Position numbers and translations under genes: made by a program
In this document: positions 6,402 through 15,790 of the stretch, in pieces
How the letters are laid out: every line of letters starts with the position of its first letter
How positions within the stretch are numbered: the first letter of the stretch is position 1
DNA from: RHKX01 sp046330415
GTDB lineage: Bacteria; Actinomycetota; Thermoleophilia; Solirubrobacterales; 70-9
Direction: 5' to 3'
Assembly: GCA_046330415.1 (NCBI GenBank)
Contig: JAXLSW010000017.1
Span: forward strand, 70,272-134,271
Length of the DNA stretch: 64,000 nt
Notes under the pieces: model-generated
Seen by the model: the letters and a program-made list of their open reading frames with translations, nothing else
What the model was told of the DNA's origin: nothing
Database searches by the model: none

Positions 6402-9254
6402 ATGAAGATGGACAAGAGCCGTTCGATGCGCGCGCTTCTCGGGGTCTTGGCGGTCGCGGCCGCGCTGATCCTCGGAAGCGCCGCACCTGCCGCTGCGAGC
6501 ACCTACTCGGTGCACGAATGCACCGCGTCCCAGACCGGCGCAGCGGACGCGCAGGTCGAGGGAAGTCCAGCGGGCTACACCGCCAACAACAACTGCGCGA
6601 GTTCGAACTACCTGCAGATGAGCGCGAGCGGAGCCGTCGGCCCAGGTCAGTCGAAGGCGTGGACGTTCACGGCTCCGACAGGGACGAGGATCAACCGTGC
6701 GACCGGCACCTTCCTGCTGCAGGGAACTGCCGACAACGGCGGCCACCGCCCCTTCTTCTTCTGGCGCGGGATGAACCAGACCGATGACCAGATCACCGGC
6801 TGGAACGGCGCCGGTAGCTCAGGCGGCGGCTTCGACTCCAATCTCTTCGGCATCGGTGCTCTGAAGAGAATCGGGGCAGGTGTGTTCTGCAACGGCGCCT
6901 CCTGCCCGTCAAAGACCGGCATCTACGCCCGCATCGGCGATATCGGCCTGCAGATGGAGGACACGGTCGCGCCGGGCACACCGGTTCTCAGTGGCCCCGC
7001 TCTCGATGGTTGGATCAACTCCGCCCGCGACCTGACCTTCGACGTCACCGACGCGGGCGCTGGGGCGTACATAGGCGGCACCTTCGTCAACGGCACCGGT
7101 GTCGACATCGAGGTGTACTGCGCGCCCGCAACGGACGCCTCGGGCGCGGTGGGGCAGATGAAGCCCTGCCCGACGAGTGCGCATGGCACAACCACTCTGG
7201 ACCCGGCGGCTTCGCCGTTCACTCAGGGCGACAACGCGGTCAGGGTCTGCGCGTACGAGTACGGCGAGGCGACCCTGCAGAGCACCTGCAGCAGCGAAGG
7301 CGTCGAGGTGGACACGATCACCCCGGCCGCGCCGACGAACCTCACCGTCGTCGGTGGGCAGGATTGGCGCCGCGACAACGAGTTCACGCTCAGCTTCGGC
7401 GGGGCAACGAGTCAGGGTTCGAACGCGGCCCCGATCGTGGGGGCGACCGTGCGTCTGACGGCGCCCGACGGCCATGTCCATGACCACTACTACCCGGCCG
7501 CTGACATCGACACGATCTACGACATCGAGTTGCCCGGAAAGGGCGACTACACCGCCGCCGTCTACTTCCGCGACGCGGCGGGCAACGAATCGCCGGCGAA
7601 CGCCGCGAGCGTTCACCTGCGGTTCGACAACACTGTGCCGGAGCCGCAGGATCCGCATCGAGCCAACGGGTGGATCAGCCGCGAGGAACTGGCAGGGGGC
7701 TACGATCAGGGATGGGAGCCAACACCGACTGGGCTGGTACCTCCCTCCGGGATCGCCGGCTACCGCGTCGTCGTCAACACAAACAGCGACTCGGACCCGT
7801 GCTCAGGGGCGAGTGATTCGCGGGCCTGCGGTGCTCCCCTCACCGAGGTGGGGCAGAACAATCGCTCTCGCACCCTCCTCCCGGGCGATCTCGCCGAGGG
7901 CACCAACTTCGTCCATGTCGTCCCGGTGTCGGGCTCTGGGATGCGTGCCACCGAAGTACGGCACACGCCGTTGAAGGCCGACTTCACTGATCCGGTCACG
8001 CAACTGCAGGGCAACGGCAACGGCCAATGGCTCAACCACGACGCGGACCTGACCGTGTCGGCGACAGACGCGCTGTCCGGCATGCAGGACACCACGGAGT
8101 TCCCCTTCGATGATCCGCCGGTGGTGAAGCTGACGGTCGACGGTCAGACGACCGCCGGCACGCCGAACGTCTCGACCACAGTGACGGAGGAAGGCGTCCA
8201 CGACATCAGCTGGTGCTCCCGCGATCTCGCCGGCAACGGGACCTGCGAACCGGACGCTCCGGTGACCCGCTCGTCCAGTGGGATGACGACAGTGCGGATC
8301 GACAAGACCGGCCCGGTCGCCGCATTCGCCAACCTCCAGGACCCTGACGATCCCGACAAGCTTGTGGCTTCCGTGAGCGATGCCCTGAGCGGCGTCGCTG
8401 GCGGCGCCATTGGCTACCGGGCGGTCGGAGCCGGGAGCTGGGAGGCGCTGGATACCGCCCTCCTCGATGGGAGGCTTACGGCGCGGGTCGATTCGGCGTC
8501 GATGGAACGGAGCACCACGTACGAGTTCCGCGTTCAGTCCACTGACAGGGCAGGCAACGTGGCGACGACGACCCTGAAGCAGAACGGCGAGCCGATGCGG
8601 GTGACCGGACCGTTCCGCGGGATCACAGCTCTCGCCGATCTCAGGGTCAACGGCAAAGCAAAGGCGCGGGTCAAGTACGGCAAGCGGCTGAAGGTGAGCG
8701 GTGAGCTCGTCGGCGCGGACGGGCGCGGTGTCTCGAACGCCTCGGTTTCCTTGATCTCCACCTACTTCAGCGGTTCCTCGAAGGCAAAGGATGAGATCGC
8801 CGTGACCACCGACGCCTCCGGCGGGTTCTCGGCGACGCTTCCGAAGGGGCCGGGGCGTTCAGTGGTCGCCGTGTTCGAGGGCGACCGCCGTTATCTCGGC
8901 GCCAGCTCGCCTTCGGCGAAAGCCAGCGTGAAGAGCAAGGTGAATCTGAAGGTGCCGAAGGTCGTCGACGCCGACCGGGGCCTCACGTTCGCCGGGAAGT
9001 TGAAAGCGAAGGGCGCGATGCTCGGTAAGCGAGGCAAGCGGCTGGAGATCCAAGTTCTCGTCGGCAAGCGCTGGAAGACCGTCGGGAGGTCGATCCGCGC
9101 GAGCAGGAAGGGTAGGTTCAAGCTGCCGTACCGGTTCACCGCGACCTACACCCGCCCGGTCGACTACACGTTCCGCGCCGTCGTGCTCAAGGAGAGCGGA
9201 TTCCCCTATCTCCCGTCGAAGTCGAAGAAGCGGACGGTGACCGTGACGCCCTGA
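6402..9254 (+). CDS. Large secreted multi-domain Ig-like protein
   Basis: About 950 residues start with a signal peptide: MKMDKSRSMRALLGVLAVAA, hydrophobic core, cleavage near PAAAS-TYS. The N-terminal region (about 35-190) is Cys-containing (HECTA, NNNCAS, CNGASC). Several Ig/fibronectin-like domains follow, marked by repeated 'D..G..aT..F.D..aGN' phrases such as FRDAAGNESPANAASVHLRF and RDLAGNGTCEPDAP. The C-terminal 230 residues are Lys/Arg-rich beta domains (KYGKRLKVSGELVGADGRG), a type common in secreted proteins of this lineage. The chosen start has AAGGGAG immediately upstream. An in-frame GTG at 6339 would overlap the sigma-gene stop. Position behind the sigma/anti-sigma gene suggests shared control. 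It is probably a surface or adhesion protein, with no enzymatic motif seen. Confidence 0.8.
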   Translation: MKMDKSRSMRALLGVLAVAAALILGSAAPAAASTYSVHECTASQTGAADAQVEGSPAGYTANNNCASSNYLQMSASGAVGPGQSKAWTFTAPTGTRINRATGTFLLQGTADNGGHRPFFFWRGMNQTDDQITGWNGAGSSGGGFDSNLFGIGALKRIGAGVFCNGASCPSKTGIYARIGDIGLQMEDTVAPGTPVLSGPALDGWINSARDLTFDVTDAGAGAYIGGTFVNGTGVDIEVYCAPATDASGAVGQMKPCPTSAHGTTTLDPAASPFTQGDNAVRVCAYEYGEATLQSTCSSEGVEVDTITPAAPTNLTVVGGQDWRRDNEFTLSFGGATSQGSNAAPIVGATVRLTAPDGHVHDHYYPAADIDTIYDIELPGKGDYTAAVYFRDAAGNESPANAASVHLRFDNTVPEPQDPHRANGWISREELAGGYDQGWEPTPTGLVPPSGIAGYRVVVNTNSDSDPCSGASDSRACGAPLTEVGQNNRSRTLLPGDLAEGTNFVHVVPVSGSGMRATEVRHTPLKADFTDPVTQLQGNGNGQWLNHDADLTVSATDALSGMQDTTEFPFDDPPVVKLTVDGQTTAGTPNVSTTVTEEGVHDISWCSRDLAGNGTCEPDAPVTRSSSGMTTVRIDKTGPVAAFANLQDPDDPDKLVASVSDALSGVAGGAIGYRAVGAGSWEALDTALLDGRLTARVDSASMERSTTYEFRVQSTDRAGNVATTTLKQNGEPMRVTGPFRGITALADLRVNGKAKARVKYGKRLKVSGELVGADGRGVSNASVSLISTYFSGSSKAKDEIAVTTDASGGFSATLPKGPGRSVVAVFEGDRRYLGASSPSAKASVKSKVNLKVPKVVDADRGLTFAGKLKAKGAMLGKRGKRLEIQVLVGKRWKTVGRSIRASRKGRFKLPYRFTATYTRPVDYTFRAVVLKESGFPYLPSKSKKRTVTVTP

Positions 9255-9430
9255 CGCCTTGGCACCTGGCGCCCCTGCGGCCATGAGACTGCGAGGGGTC
9301 GGCGGTGGAGTCACGCCGGCCTCTCGCGCGCGATGGGTCGTTCGTCCAGGGAACGGGCGCGGGGCGACGCGCGGCGGACTACCTTCTCCGAACTTCGGGG
9401 GAGCCCCAGGTAGCCGATATGAGATCGGGC

Positions 9431-12400
9431 ATGCGATATGAGCACTACACACCCCCCACGGGCCGACGTGGGATGCACGCAGCCTTCGCCGCGTCGTTCG
9501 GCATCGGGGTCGCCGCGGTCGCACTGGTAGCCGGCGCCGGCGCCGCGGCCCCGGTCATCGGAGCTGATCGATGCCCCGACCTGCCTGCAGCCGAGACATG
9601 GTCGGATCGCGGCATCGATCCCGCGCTGGTCGGCGGGCAGGATTACGTCCGGGTCGGGTTGGTCCTTCGCGACCAAGCGCTTCTGTCGGCGGCGGCGGGC
9701 CCCCGATGCTCGATCGCAGCTGCAGCCGACAACCTCGCTGAGTTCACGTCCCGGCGTCGCTGAGCGGGGGGCGAATCACGCGGGCAGAGCAGGCCGCGGC
9801 GCTCGAGGCGGAGGCCAGCTACGAGGATGCGGTCGAGGCTCTCTCAGCCTTCCGGCGGCCGAGACTGGGGATGACATCGACCGGGTGGCCGCCCGGTACG
9901 AAGGAGCGGGGGAAGGTGCCTGCCACGACATTGCGCCGGCCGCGGTTGTGGCGCGCCTACCCACGGAGCGCATCGAGCGCCTCTCGCAGTTCGATGGTGT
10001 GCAGGCGGTACTGCGGGCTCCGAAGCCCAAGCCCCGGTCGGGCATCGGTTGGCAGGCGGTTGGAGCGCCGGCGTGGCATTCAGCCGGGTTCACGGGCGGC
10101 ACCGGTGCAGTGGACACGCTTGCCGCTGATGCTGGAGTCACCGGTGAGCTCCCCGATCCTCATCCTGCATTCGCCGGGATCACCGTCGACAACGACCCGC
10201 AGCCTCCCGTGGTCACCAGCGACCATGGCACCCATACCGCGGGTGTGATCGCCTCTGGCGATTCGACTTATCGTGGCGTTGCGTACGGTGTTGATCACCT
10301 GGTTAACGGCACCCAGCCCTATCAACTCGGCTTCACTGTTGATGGGGTCCCGGGAGCATCCGATCGGCCGAGGTGACGAACCTCAGCTTCGGTGGAGCGG
10401 CCGTCAGCGACAACGAGAACGACGGTGATGATGTCCTCACTGCCAGCTTCGGCGTGAGTCAGGCGTTCGCTGCAAGCAACGAGAACACCGATGGCTCACC
10501 CACGGTGGCGAACATCGGCCGCAACACCATGAGCGTTGGCGGCTTCAATGCCTCGGCACGGTCACGTCCACCGACGACGTCGTGCTCGGCATCAGCTCAC
10601 GCGGTCCCACGCCGGGTGGTCGCAAGAAGCCGGACCTGACCGCGCCCGGCGGCGCCGTCGTCAGCGCTGATTCGGCTTGGGACTCGCCTCCTTCCAACCC
10701 CGACTACACGGCCGAGACTGGCACCTCGTTCTCGAGCCCGCATGTCGCGGGAGCGATGACGCTGCTCGAGGGCGCGGGCATCACCGACCCCATGGCGCAG
10801 CGGGCCCTGTTGATCAACAGCGCCCGCGACTGGAACGGGACCAACACCGGGCTCCACGGCTGGACGGCACCGCAGACCGGCTGGCGACCCGAGGTGGGCT
10901 GGGGGGAGCTCGACCTGACGACAGCGCTCGCTCAGCGCAGCTACTACCGCCTCGGGTCGGTTCCCGAGGGGGAGGCGGCTTTCTACCGCGCGACCGTCCC
11001 AGCGGGCTCGAAGGCGACGATGGCCTTCCAGCTGCGCGGCTACTTCGTGGGCTACCCGGATCCCGGAACCCAGACGCTCAAGTACACGCAGAGCAACCTC
11101 GATCTGCATCAGTACGACGCATCAGATGCTGAGGTCGCACCCCCGGCCGCCTTCGATCCGCCCGACACGTCGATCGACCCGGGCCCTGACGCCATCGACC
11201 CCAACGACACCGTCGAGCAGGTTCGCTCGCCCGGGTCACCCGGCTCCCAGCAGATCACCTACAAGGTGCAGTCGGCATCGACCATCGACGGCGCCTCGGC
11301 GGAGCCGTTCGCCATCGCGACTGCCGGACCGTTGACGCCGCTCGCGTCGCCCACGGTTCGCCCGAACAGCCTTGGCGCCTCGGCCGGCACCGTGCCCTGC
11401 GGTCAGCCGGTCGTGATCACGACCACAGCGAGGAACGACTCTCCCGACCTCACCGCGGGGAACGCGGCGCTCGGGATCGACTTGCCCTCGGGTGTTTCGC
11501 TCACGTCCGGCTCGGCCACTCAGGTCGTATCCGGGGGGACACTCGGGACTGCCGCCACCTCGGAGAGTCATGCATGGACGGTGCAGGCGACCAGCGAGGG
11601 CGTCAAGACGATCACGGTTCGCGGTGCAGGTGACGCCTACGGGACGACCTTCCGCGACGCCGACCAGGTCTCGTTCACCGCCGACTGCACGCCTCCGTCG
11701 ACGGCGATCGACACCGGGCCGTCGGGTCCGACCAGCGATCCGTCTCCGAGCTTCGGCTTCAGCGCGCAGGGGGGCGGTGGCGGGTTCGAGTGCTCCCTCG
11801 ACGCGGGTTCTTTCGCACCCTGCTCCTCTCCTTACGAGGCCCCGACACAGGCCGATGGTGCACACACCTTCCGGGTCCGTGCGATCGACGGGGTGGGCAA
11901 CATCGATCCCGTGCCCGCGACCCGTGCCTTCATCGTCGACACGGTGCCGCCTGACACCGCCATCACCTCCGGGCCATCAGGGGCGGTCCGCAGCACATCC
12001 GCGACCTTCGGCCTGTCCGGAGGCTCCACCTACGCATGTTCGCTCGATGGGTCCGGGTTCTCCTCCTGCGACAGCGTTACGACCTTCGCGGGGCTCGGGA
12101 ACGGCTCGCATGTCCTGCTCGCGCGGGCCCTCGACGAAGCGGGGAACGCGGATCCAGTGCCGGCGAGCCGTTCTTTCGTAGTCGACACCAAGGTCACGGG
12201 TGCAGAGCTGCGGTTGAAGAAGACCCAGCGCTTCGGGGGGAAGTTCGCCGCCAAGGTGAAGGTGCGATTGGGTGAGCCCGGCAACGTGAGCGCGGTCGCG
12301 AAGGGCAAGGCCGGAGCGCGTTCGGTGACGCTCAAGTCGGATCGAATCTCGCTCGGTGAAGGCGGGAAGACGACGCTCACTCTCGTCGCGAAACGCCGAG

Positions 12401-12540
12401 CGGTGACGGAGATCTCCAGGGTGCTGGAGGACGGGATCGTCAAGCTGCCGGTGGCCGTCACCTATCGAGACGAGCTCGGCAACTCCAAGGCCTTGCGGAG
12501 TCGTCTGAAGCTGAGGCCCTCCGGGGGCGGTCACCGGTGA
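9431..12540 (+). pseudogene. Subtilisin-like (S8) secreted protease, broken by several frameshifts
   Basis: Pieces of one subtilase lie in successive frames. A secretory N-terminus runs from ATG 9431 to the stop at 9763 (hydrophobic core near GIGVAAVALVAGAGAAAPV). A short piece in the next frame (about 9770-9860) gives AEQAAALEAEASYEDAVEAL. The third piece (about 9861-10370) contains AADAGV, probably the catalytic Asp block, and SDHGTHTAGVIAS with the catalytic His. The fourth (to about 10555) has VTNLSFGGAAV, and the fifth (to 12540) has GTSFSSPHVAGAM with the catalytic Ser. All three catalytic blocks are therefore present and in the right order, but four frame changes prevent a continuous product. 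Either the gene is decaying or the consensus has several small indels. Confidence 0.8.
10582..12540 (+). CDS. 3' open part of the subtilase: Ser-box plus Ig-like and basic C-terminal domains
   Basis: This is the longest uninterrupted part (652 codons from GTG 10582) of the broken S8 protease. It holds RGPTPGGRKKPDLTAPGG and then GTSFSSPHVAGAMTLLEGAG with the catalytic Ser. A beta-rich region follows (about residues 120-360), then two Cys-containing Ig-like repeats with the phrases FECSLDAGSFAPCSSPYEAP and YACSLDGSGFSSCDSV. Each repeat ends in 'aGN.DPVPA.R.F.VDT'. A basic C-terminal domain completes it. The same Cys-Ig repeats appear in the genes at 24438 and 27264. Without the upstream pieces this ORF lacks Asp and His and would not be an active protease. 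The real reading probably enters from upstream, since the GTG lies inside the domain. Confidence 0.6.
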   Translation: MLGISSRGPTPGGRKKPDLTAPGGAVVSADSAWDSPPSNPDYTAETGTSFSSPHVAGAMTLLEGAGITDPMAQRALLINSARDWNGTNTGLHGWTAPQTGWRPEVGWGELDLTTALAQRSYYRLGSVPEGEAAFYRATVPAGSKATMAFQLRGYFVGYPDPGTQTLKYTQSNLDLHQYDASDAEVAPPAAFDPPDTSIDPGPDAIDPNDTVEQVRSPGSPGSQQITYKVQSASTIDGASAEPFAIATAGPLTPLASPTVRPNSLGASAGTVPCGQPVVITTTARNDSPDLTAGNAALGIDLPSGVSLTSGSATQVVSGGTLGTAATSESHAWTVQATSEGVKTITVRGAGDAYGTTFRDADQVSFTADCTPPSTAIDTGPSGPTSDPSPSFGFSAQGGGGGFECSLDAGSFAPCSSPYEAPTQADGAHTFRVRAIDGVGNIDPVPATRAFIVDTVPPDTAITSGPSGAVRSTSATFGLSGGSTYACSLDGSGFSSCDSVTTFAGLGNGSHVLLARALDEAGNADPVPASRSFVVDTKVTGAELRLKKTQRFGGKFAAKVKVRLGEPGNVSAVAKGKAGARSVTLKSDRISLGEGGKTTLTLVAKRRAVTEISRVLEDGIVKLPVAVTYRDELGNSKALRSRLKLRPSGGGHR

Positions 12541-12599
12541 GTCCCGGACACGATGTCGCGCGGAGATACCGCCCGGCCCGCGCGTAATCATCGACACCG

Positions 12600-13187
12600 G
12601 TGCGTTCCCGTCTCGAACAGCCCGCAGACTCCGAATCCGGCCTCATCTCCGTCAGCGCCGTCATCGGCATCGCCTTCCTGGCGCTGCTCGTCTACCTGCT
12701 GCTCGCGGCGCTTGACGCCGACACCGACTACTACGGCTCGGTCGCGATCCCAAGCGAGAACGTCCCGATCGAGCTGCCCAAGGGGGAGACTGACCTCTAC
12801 CTCTCCGAGACGGGGGATCCGGACAAGCTCGGGGACCTCGACGTCCCCGCGGATCTGACCTTCACGTTCACCCCGCAGGACGGGGGCGATGCGGTGCGGG
12901 TCGATGATCGCGAGGCCGACACCGAGGAGACCGACGACGGCGTCACCAAGGAGATCGGGGCGCTGCAGGTCCCGCAGGAGGGCACGTATCTGGTCTCGGT
13001 GTCCTCGGGGGCGGCGGGAACGCTGTCGCAGCCCCATCTCACGTTCGGGCTGAGCCCGCTGGGAGCGGTGACGCATCGGTTCGAGGACATCGTTGACGAG
13101 CTCAACGGGCCGACGGGGATCGTCGTCCTGATTGCGCTCGGGGCGCTGATGCTGGCGCCGCGCTTCTCGCGGGCGATGCAGCGGTGA
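12600..13187 (+). CDS. Membrane-anchored protein with two terminal helices, hypothetical
   Basis: The 195-residue protein has a hydrophobic segment near the N-terminus (SAVIGIAFLALLVYLLLAAL, about residues 19-38) and another at the C-terminus (GIVVLIALGALMLAPRF). Between them is an acidic extracytoplasmic domain of about 120 residues, rich in Asp, Glu, Gly and Thr (DLTFTFTPQDGGDAVRVDD). This is a plausible beta-sandwich held between two membrane anchors. I do not recognise a family. The GTG start at 12600 is the first in frame. It lies 59 bases after the subtilase and 46 bases before the DUF2510 gene on the same strand, so an operon is possible. Confidence 0.6.
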   Translation: MRSRLEQPADSESGLISVSAVIGIAFLALLVYLLLAALDADTDYYGSVAIPSENVPIELPKGETDLYLSETGDPDKLGDLDVPADLTFTFTPQDGGDAVRVDDREADTEETDDGVTKEIGALQVPQEGTYLVSVSSGAAGTLSQPHLTFGLSPLGAVTHRFEDIVDELNGPTGIVVLIALGALMLAPRFSRAMQR

Positions 13188-13233
13188 CGGCGCGGGCTCA
13201 AGTCGCGGCCGAGAGAGGACGATCGGTGCTGCG

Positions 13234-14076
13234 ATGAGCGATCCCACGGCACCTCAGCCCTCGGGCGCGCCGGTCGCCGGCTGGTACCCCGATGATCAGG
13301 GGCAGGTGCGCTGGTGGGATGGCTCCGGGTGGACCGAGCACCTGCAGACGCCGCCGCAACCCACGCCCGCGCCGCAGGCGGAGCCCACGCCCGCGGTTGC
13401 GCCGCAGTCTGAGGCCGAGCCCGCGTCGCAGCCGCAGCCGCCCAGCTCGGCGCCACCACCACCGTCATCACCGTCACCGGCGACAGGGATCGTGCCCGAC
13501 CCGTTCAGCGCCGCAGGCCCCGTCGAGCAGCCCGGTCTCGCCTCCTCCGCGCCGGCCCCGGCGTTCTCCCAGGCGCCCGATCAAGCCCTCGCGCCCGGCT
13601 ACATGCCGACGCCGACCCCGGTCCCCGAGACTTCCGGCTCCTCCGGCGGGCCGAACTACCTGCCCTGGATCATCGCGCTGGTATCAGTGGTGGGGCTCTG
13701 CATCGCCGCGGTGCTGATCGTCTCCGGCCTCGGGGGCGACGAGGAGGGGAAGGAGACCGACGTCGTTCCCTCCGGCGATGTGGCACAGGTGCAGTCGGGC
13801 CTGCGCACGGCGCAGACGGCGATCGAGAGCTTCTCCCTCGACAACAACGGCTCCTACGAGGGCGCCACCCCCGATGCCCTCGCGGCCATCGACGGCACCG
13901 TCAGCCAGATCCCACTCACCGTCAGCGGAACCGCCACCGGCTACGTGCTCAGCGCGCCGGCGGGGGAGACGTCCTTCTCGATCACCCGCGCGGATGGGGG
14001 CGTCGTCACCTTCGCCTGCACACCGCCGGGCGGTGAGGGGTGCGACGCGAGCGGAACCTGGGGCTTGGACGACTGA
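13234..14076 (+). CDS. DUF2510 protein with membrane helix and pilin-like C-terminal domain
   Basis: Residues about 12-34 form a DUF2510 motif (AGWYPDDQGQVRWWDGSGWT), a short Trp-rich domain found near the N-terminus of many actinobacterial membrane proteins. A Pro/Ala/Gln-rich linker of about 105 residues follows, then a membrane helix (LPWIIALVSVVGLCIAAVLI). The C-terminal 100 residues resemble the globular part of type IV pilin-like proteins: VQSGLRTAQTAIESFSLDNN, then GSYEGATPDALAAIDG, and two cysteines near the end (FACTPPGGEGC). DUF2510 proteins are thought to be envelope-associated, but the role is unknown. The combination with a pseudopilin-like ectodomain is noteworthy. Confidence 0.8.
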   Translation: MSDPTAPQPSGAPVAGWYPDDQGQVRWWDGSGWTEHLQTPPQPTPAPQAEPTPAVAPQSEAEPASQPQPPSSAPPPPSSPSPATGIVPDPFSAAGPVEQPGLASSAPAPAFSQAPDQALAPGYMPTPTPVPETSGSSGGPNYLPWIIALVSVVGLCIAAVLIVSGLGGDEEGKETDVVPSGDVAQVQSGLRTAQTAIESFSLDNNGSYEGATPDALAAIDGTVSQIPLTVSGTATGYVLSAPAGETSFSITRADGGVVTFACTPPGGEGCDASGTWGLDD

Positions 14077-14106
14077 CGACCGGGGCGTCCCCGGCGACGG
14101 CAGCCT

Positions 14107-15560
14107 CTAGGAGGTGGTCGGGGGCGGGCGACCTGAGCCGAAGCTCTGATCGCTGCCGTTTCCACCACCGCCGCCACCGTGATCCTCCTTGCGGCGCCGC
14201 CGCTCGTGGAGGTCGGCGAGCACGAACACCGCGAGGTCGAGGTCCATCGGCTCTCCGCGCCCCCAGGGCGGGTCTGAAGGCGCTGCGATCCGCCGCAGCG
14301 GTGCACGTTGAGCGATGGCCGGGAGGGACGGTGAGGGCTCGATGGTCGTGCCGTCGGCGCGGAGGAAGCTCGGGGAGCGGGCATCGCCCTCGATCGTCAC
14401 CCCGCCCTCGTGAACGAGCCGGTGATGGCGACGGCAGAGCAGCACGAGGTTGTCCAGTGACGTCTCCCCGCCGTTGGCCCAGTGGACCAGGTGATGGGCG
14501 TCGACGAAGCGCTCCTGCTCGCAGCCCGGGAAGGCGCAGCAGCGGTCGCGCGAGGCGAGTGCGCGGCGAATGGCGGGCGGGATCGAGCGCGTCTTACGGC
14601 CGACCGACAGCGGCTCGCCGTCGGCCTCGACCAGGGTGACGATCGAGGCGTCGCAAGCGATGCGGCGGGTCGCCTCCGGGGAAAGTGGCACGTCGGAGAC
14701 GGTGGCGTTGTCGATCTCGATCCCGATTTCGCTGTCGGTGGGGGACGGCGGTGCGCCGGGTTCGGGCGCGGGCGGCTCCGCGGAGCCGCCTCCCTTGGGA
14801 GCCCGTCGCTCATGTGCGGTTGCGTCGACGTGGATCACGACCTGGTGGCGGTCGCCTCCCGATGCAGCCTGCACCCCGCGTGCGATCGCCGTTTCCGCGA
14901 GCGCGAGGAGGCCGTCGGCTCGGTCGGGGGCGGGGGGTACGCCGTTGAAGTCGGAGGCGGAACCGGCTGCGTCAGCCGCGGCATCGGCGACGTAGGAGGC
15001 GAAGAGCTCGTCGCGGGCGATCTCGAGCGCCTTGAGGAGGAGGGCGCCCTCGTCGGCGGGGAGGCTGCCGCGGACCGTCAGCATCCCGTCGTCGTCCCAC
15101 CACGTGGTCAGGTGCCGGCGTTCGGCCGCGACGGCGTCGTCTTCGGCGGTGGCGGTGCCGTAGGCGCGCAGGAGCCGCTCGAGCTGGGACGCGGTGGAGG
15201 CGTGGGCGATCTCGATCAGCTCCTCCTCCATGGTCGTATCGGCGACCCTCGAGAGCGCACGGACCTTCGAGTAGCTGAGCCGCCCGGATGCGAACTCGTC
15301 GCGGATCCGCGGTAGCTCTGAGAGGGAGCGCCCGACCCCGAGCTGCTCGCGGCGGCCCGCTGATCATCGAGCATCGCCAGGCGAGCCAGGTGGCGCAGGA
15401 GGCGAAGCCGAACTCGTGGGCGCCACGTCGCTCGAACTCGGCGGCGCTCGAGCCAGCGGCAGGTCGCTGCGTTGATCTGCGCCGCGAGCTTGATCAGCTC
15501 GGCTTCGAGCTGATCGGCGGTGAGCTCAGAGGATTCGTGCAAACGAACATCTGTTCGCAC
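14107..15560 (-). pseudogene. DUF222 / HNH endonuclease family protein, two frameshifts
   Basis: The family is clear from the C-terminal HNH nuclease: CCAFPGCEQERFVDAHHLVH, then WANGGETSLDNLVLLCRRHH. Upstream, HLTTWWDDDGMLTVRGSLPA is the typical DUF222 body. The N-terminus is split over three frames. GTG 15560 reads ELTADQLEAELIKLAAQINA up to about 15447. The next frame reads AAEFERRGAHEFGFASCATW to about 15365. The third frame carries LSELPRIRDEFASGRLSYSK and runs to the stop at 14107. The longest open piece is 14107-15231 (374 codons). DUF222-HNH genes are repetitive in actinobacteria (the 13E12 repeats of mycobacteria belong here) and often degenerate. The nuclease motif itself is intact. 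Confidence 0.82.
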
Positions 15561-15790
15561 ACTGTAGGAGGTCGTCGGACGGAACCAGTGACCGGAATCT
15601 CAGCTTCGAAGCCGGTTTCAGGCAATACCAGCCATTAATTACCGGAATGCTATGGGGGCGGTTCCGCGGAACTGCCCCCGGTTCCGCGGAGAGCTTCGCG
15701 GGAGTTCTTCGGAGTGCTCCCGCGGAGGTTTCCGAGCGGAACGCGCCCAGGCGCTCCTGGAGCTTTCCCGAGCGCCCGGAGCTTGACTGC
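15561..15790. repeat. Intergenic region with strong inverted repeats
   Basis: Two strong dyads lie between the minus-strand aminotransferase remnant and the DUF222 gene. The first is GGGGGC-G-GTTCCGCGGAAC-T-GCCCCC (15654-15679), symmetric over 26 bases apart from one G/T position. The second is CGCGGGAG / CTCCCGCG (15697-15704 / 15717-15724) with a 12-base loop. GGTTCCGCGG occurs again at 15680-15689. Both could terminate transcription or be remnants of a repeat family. No gene is recognised in the region. Confidence 0.5.
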
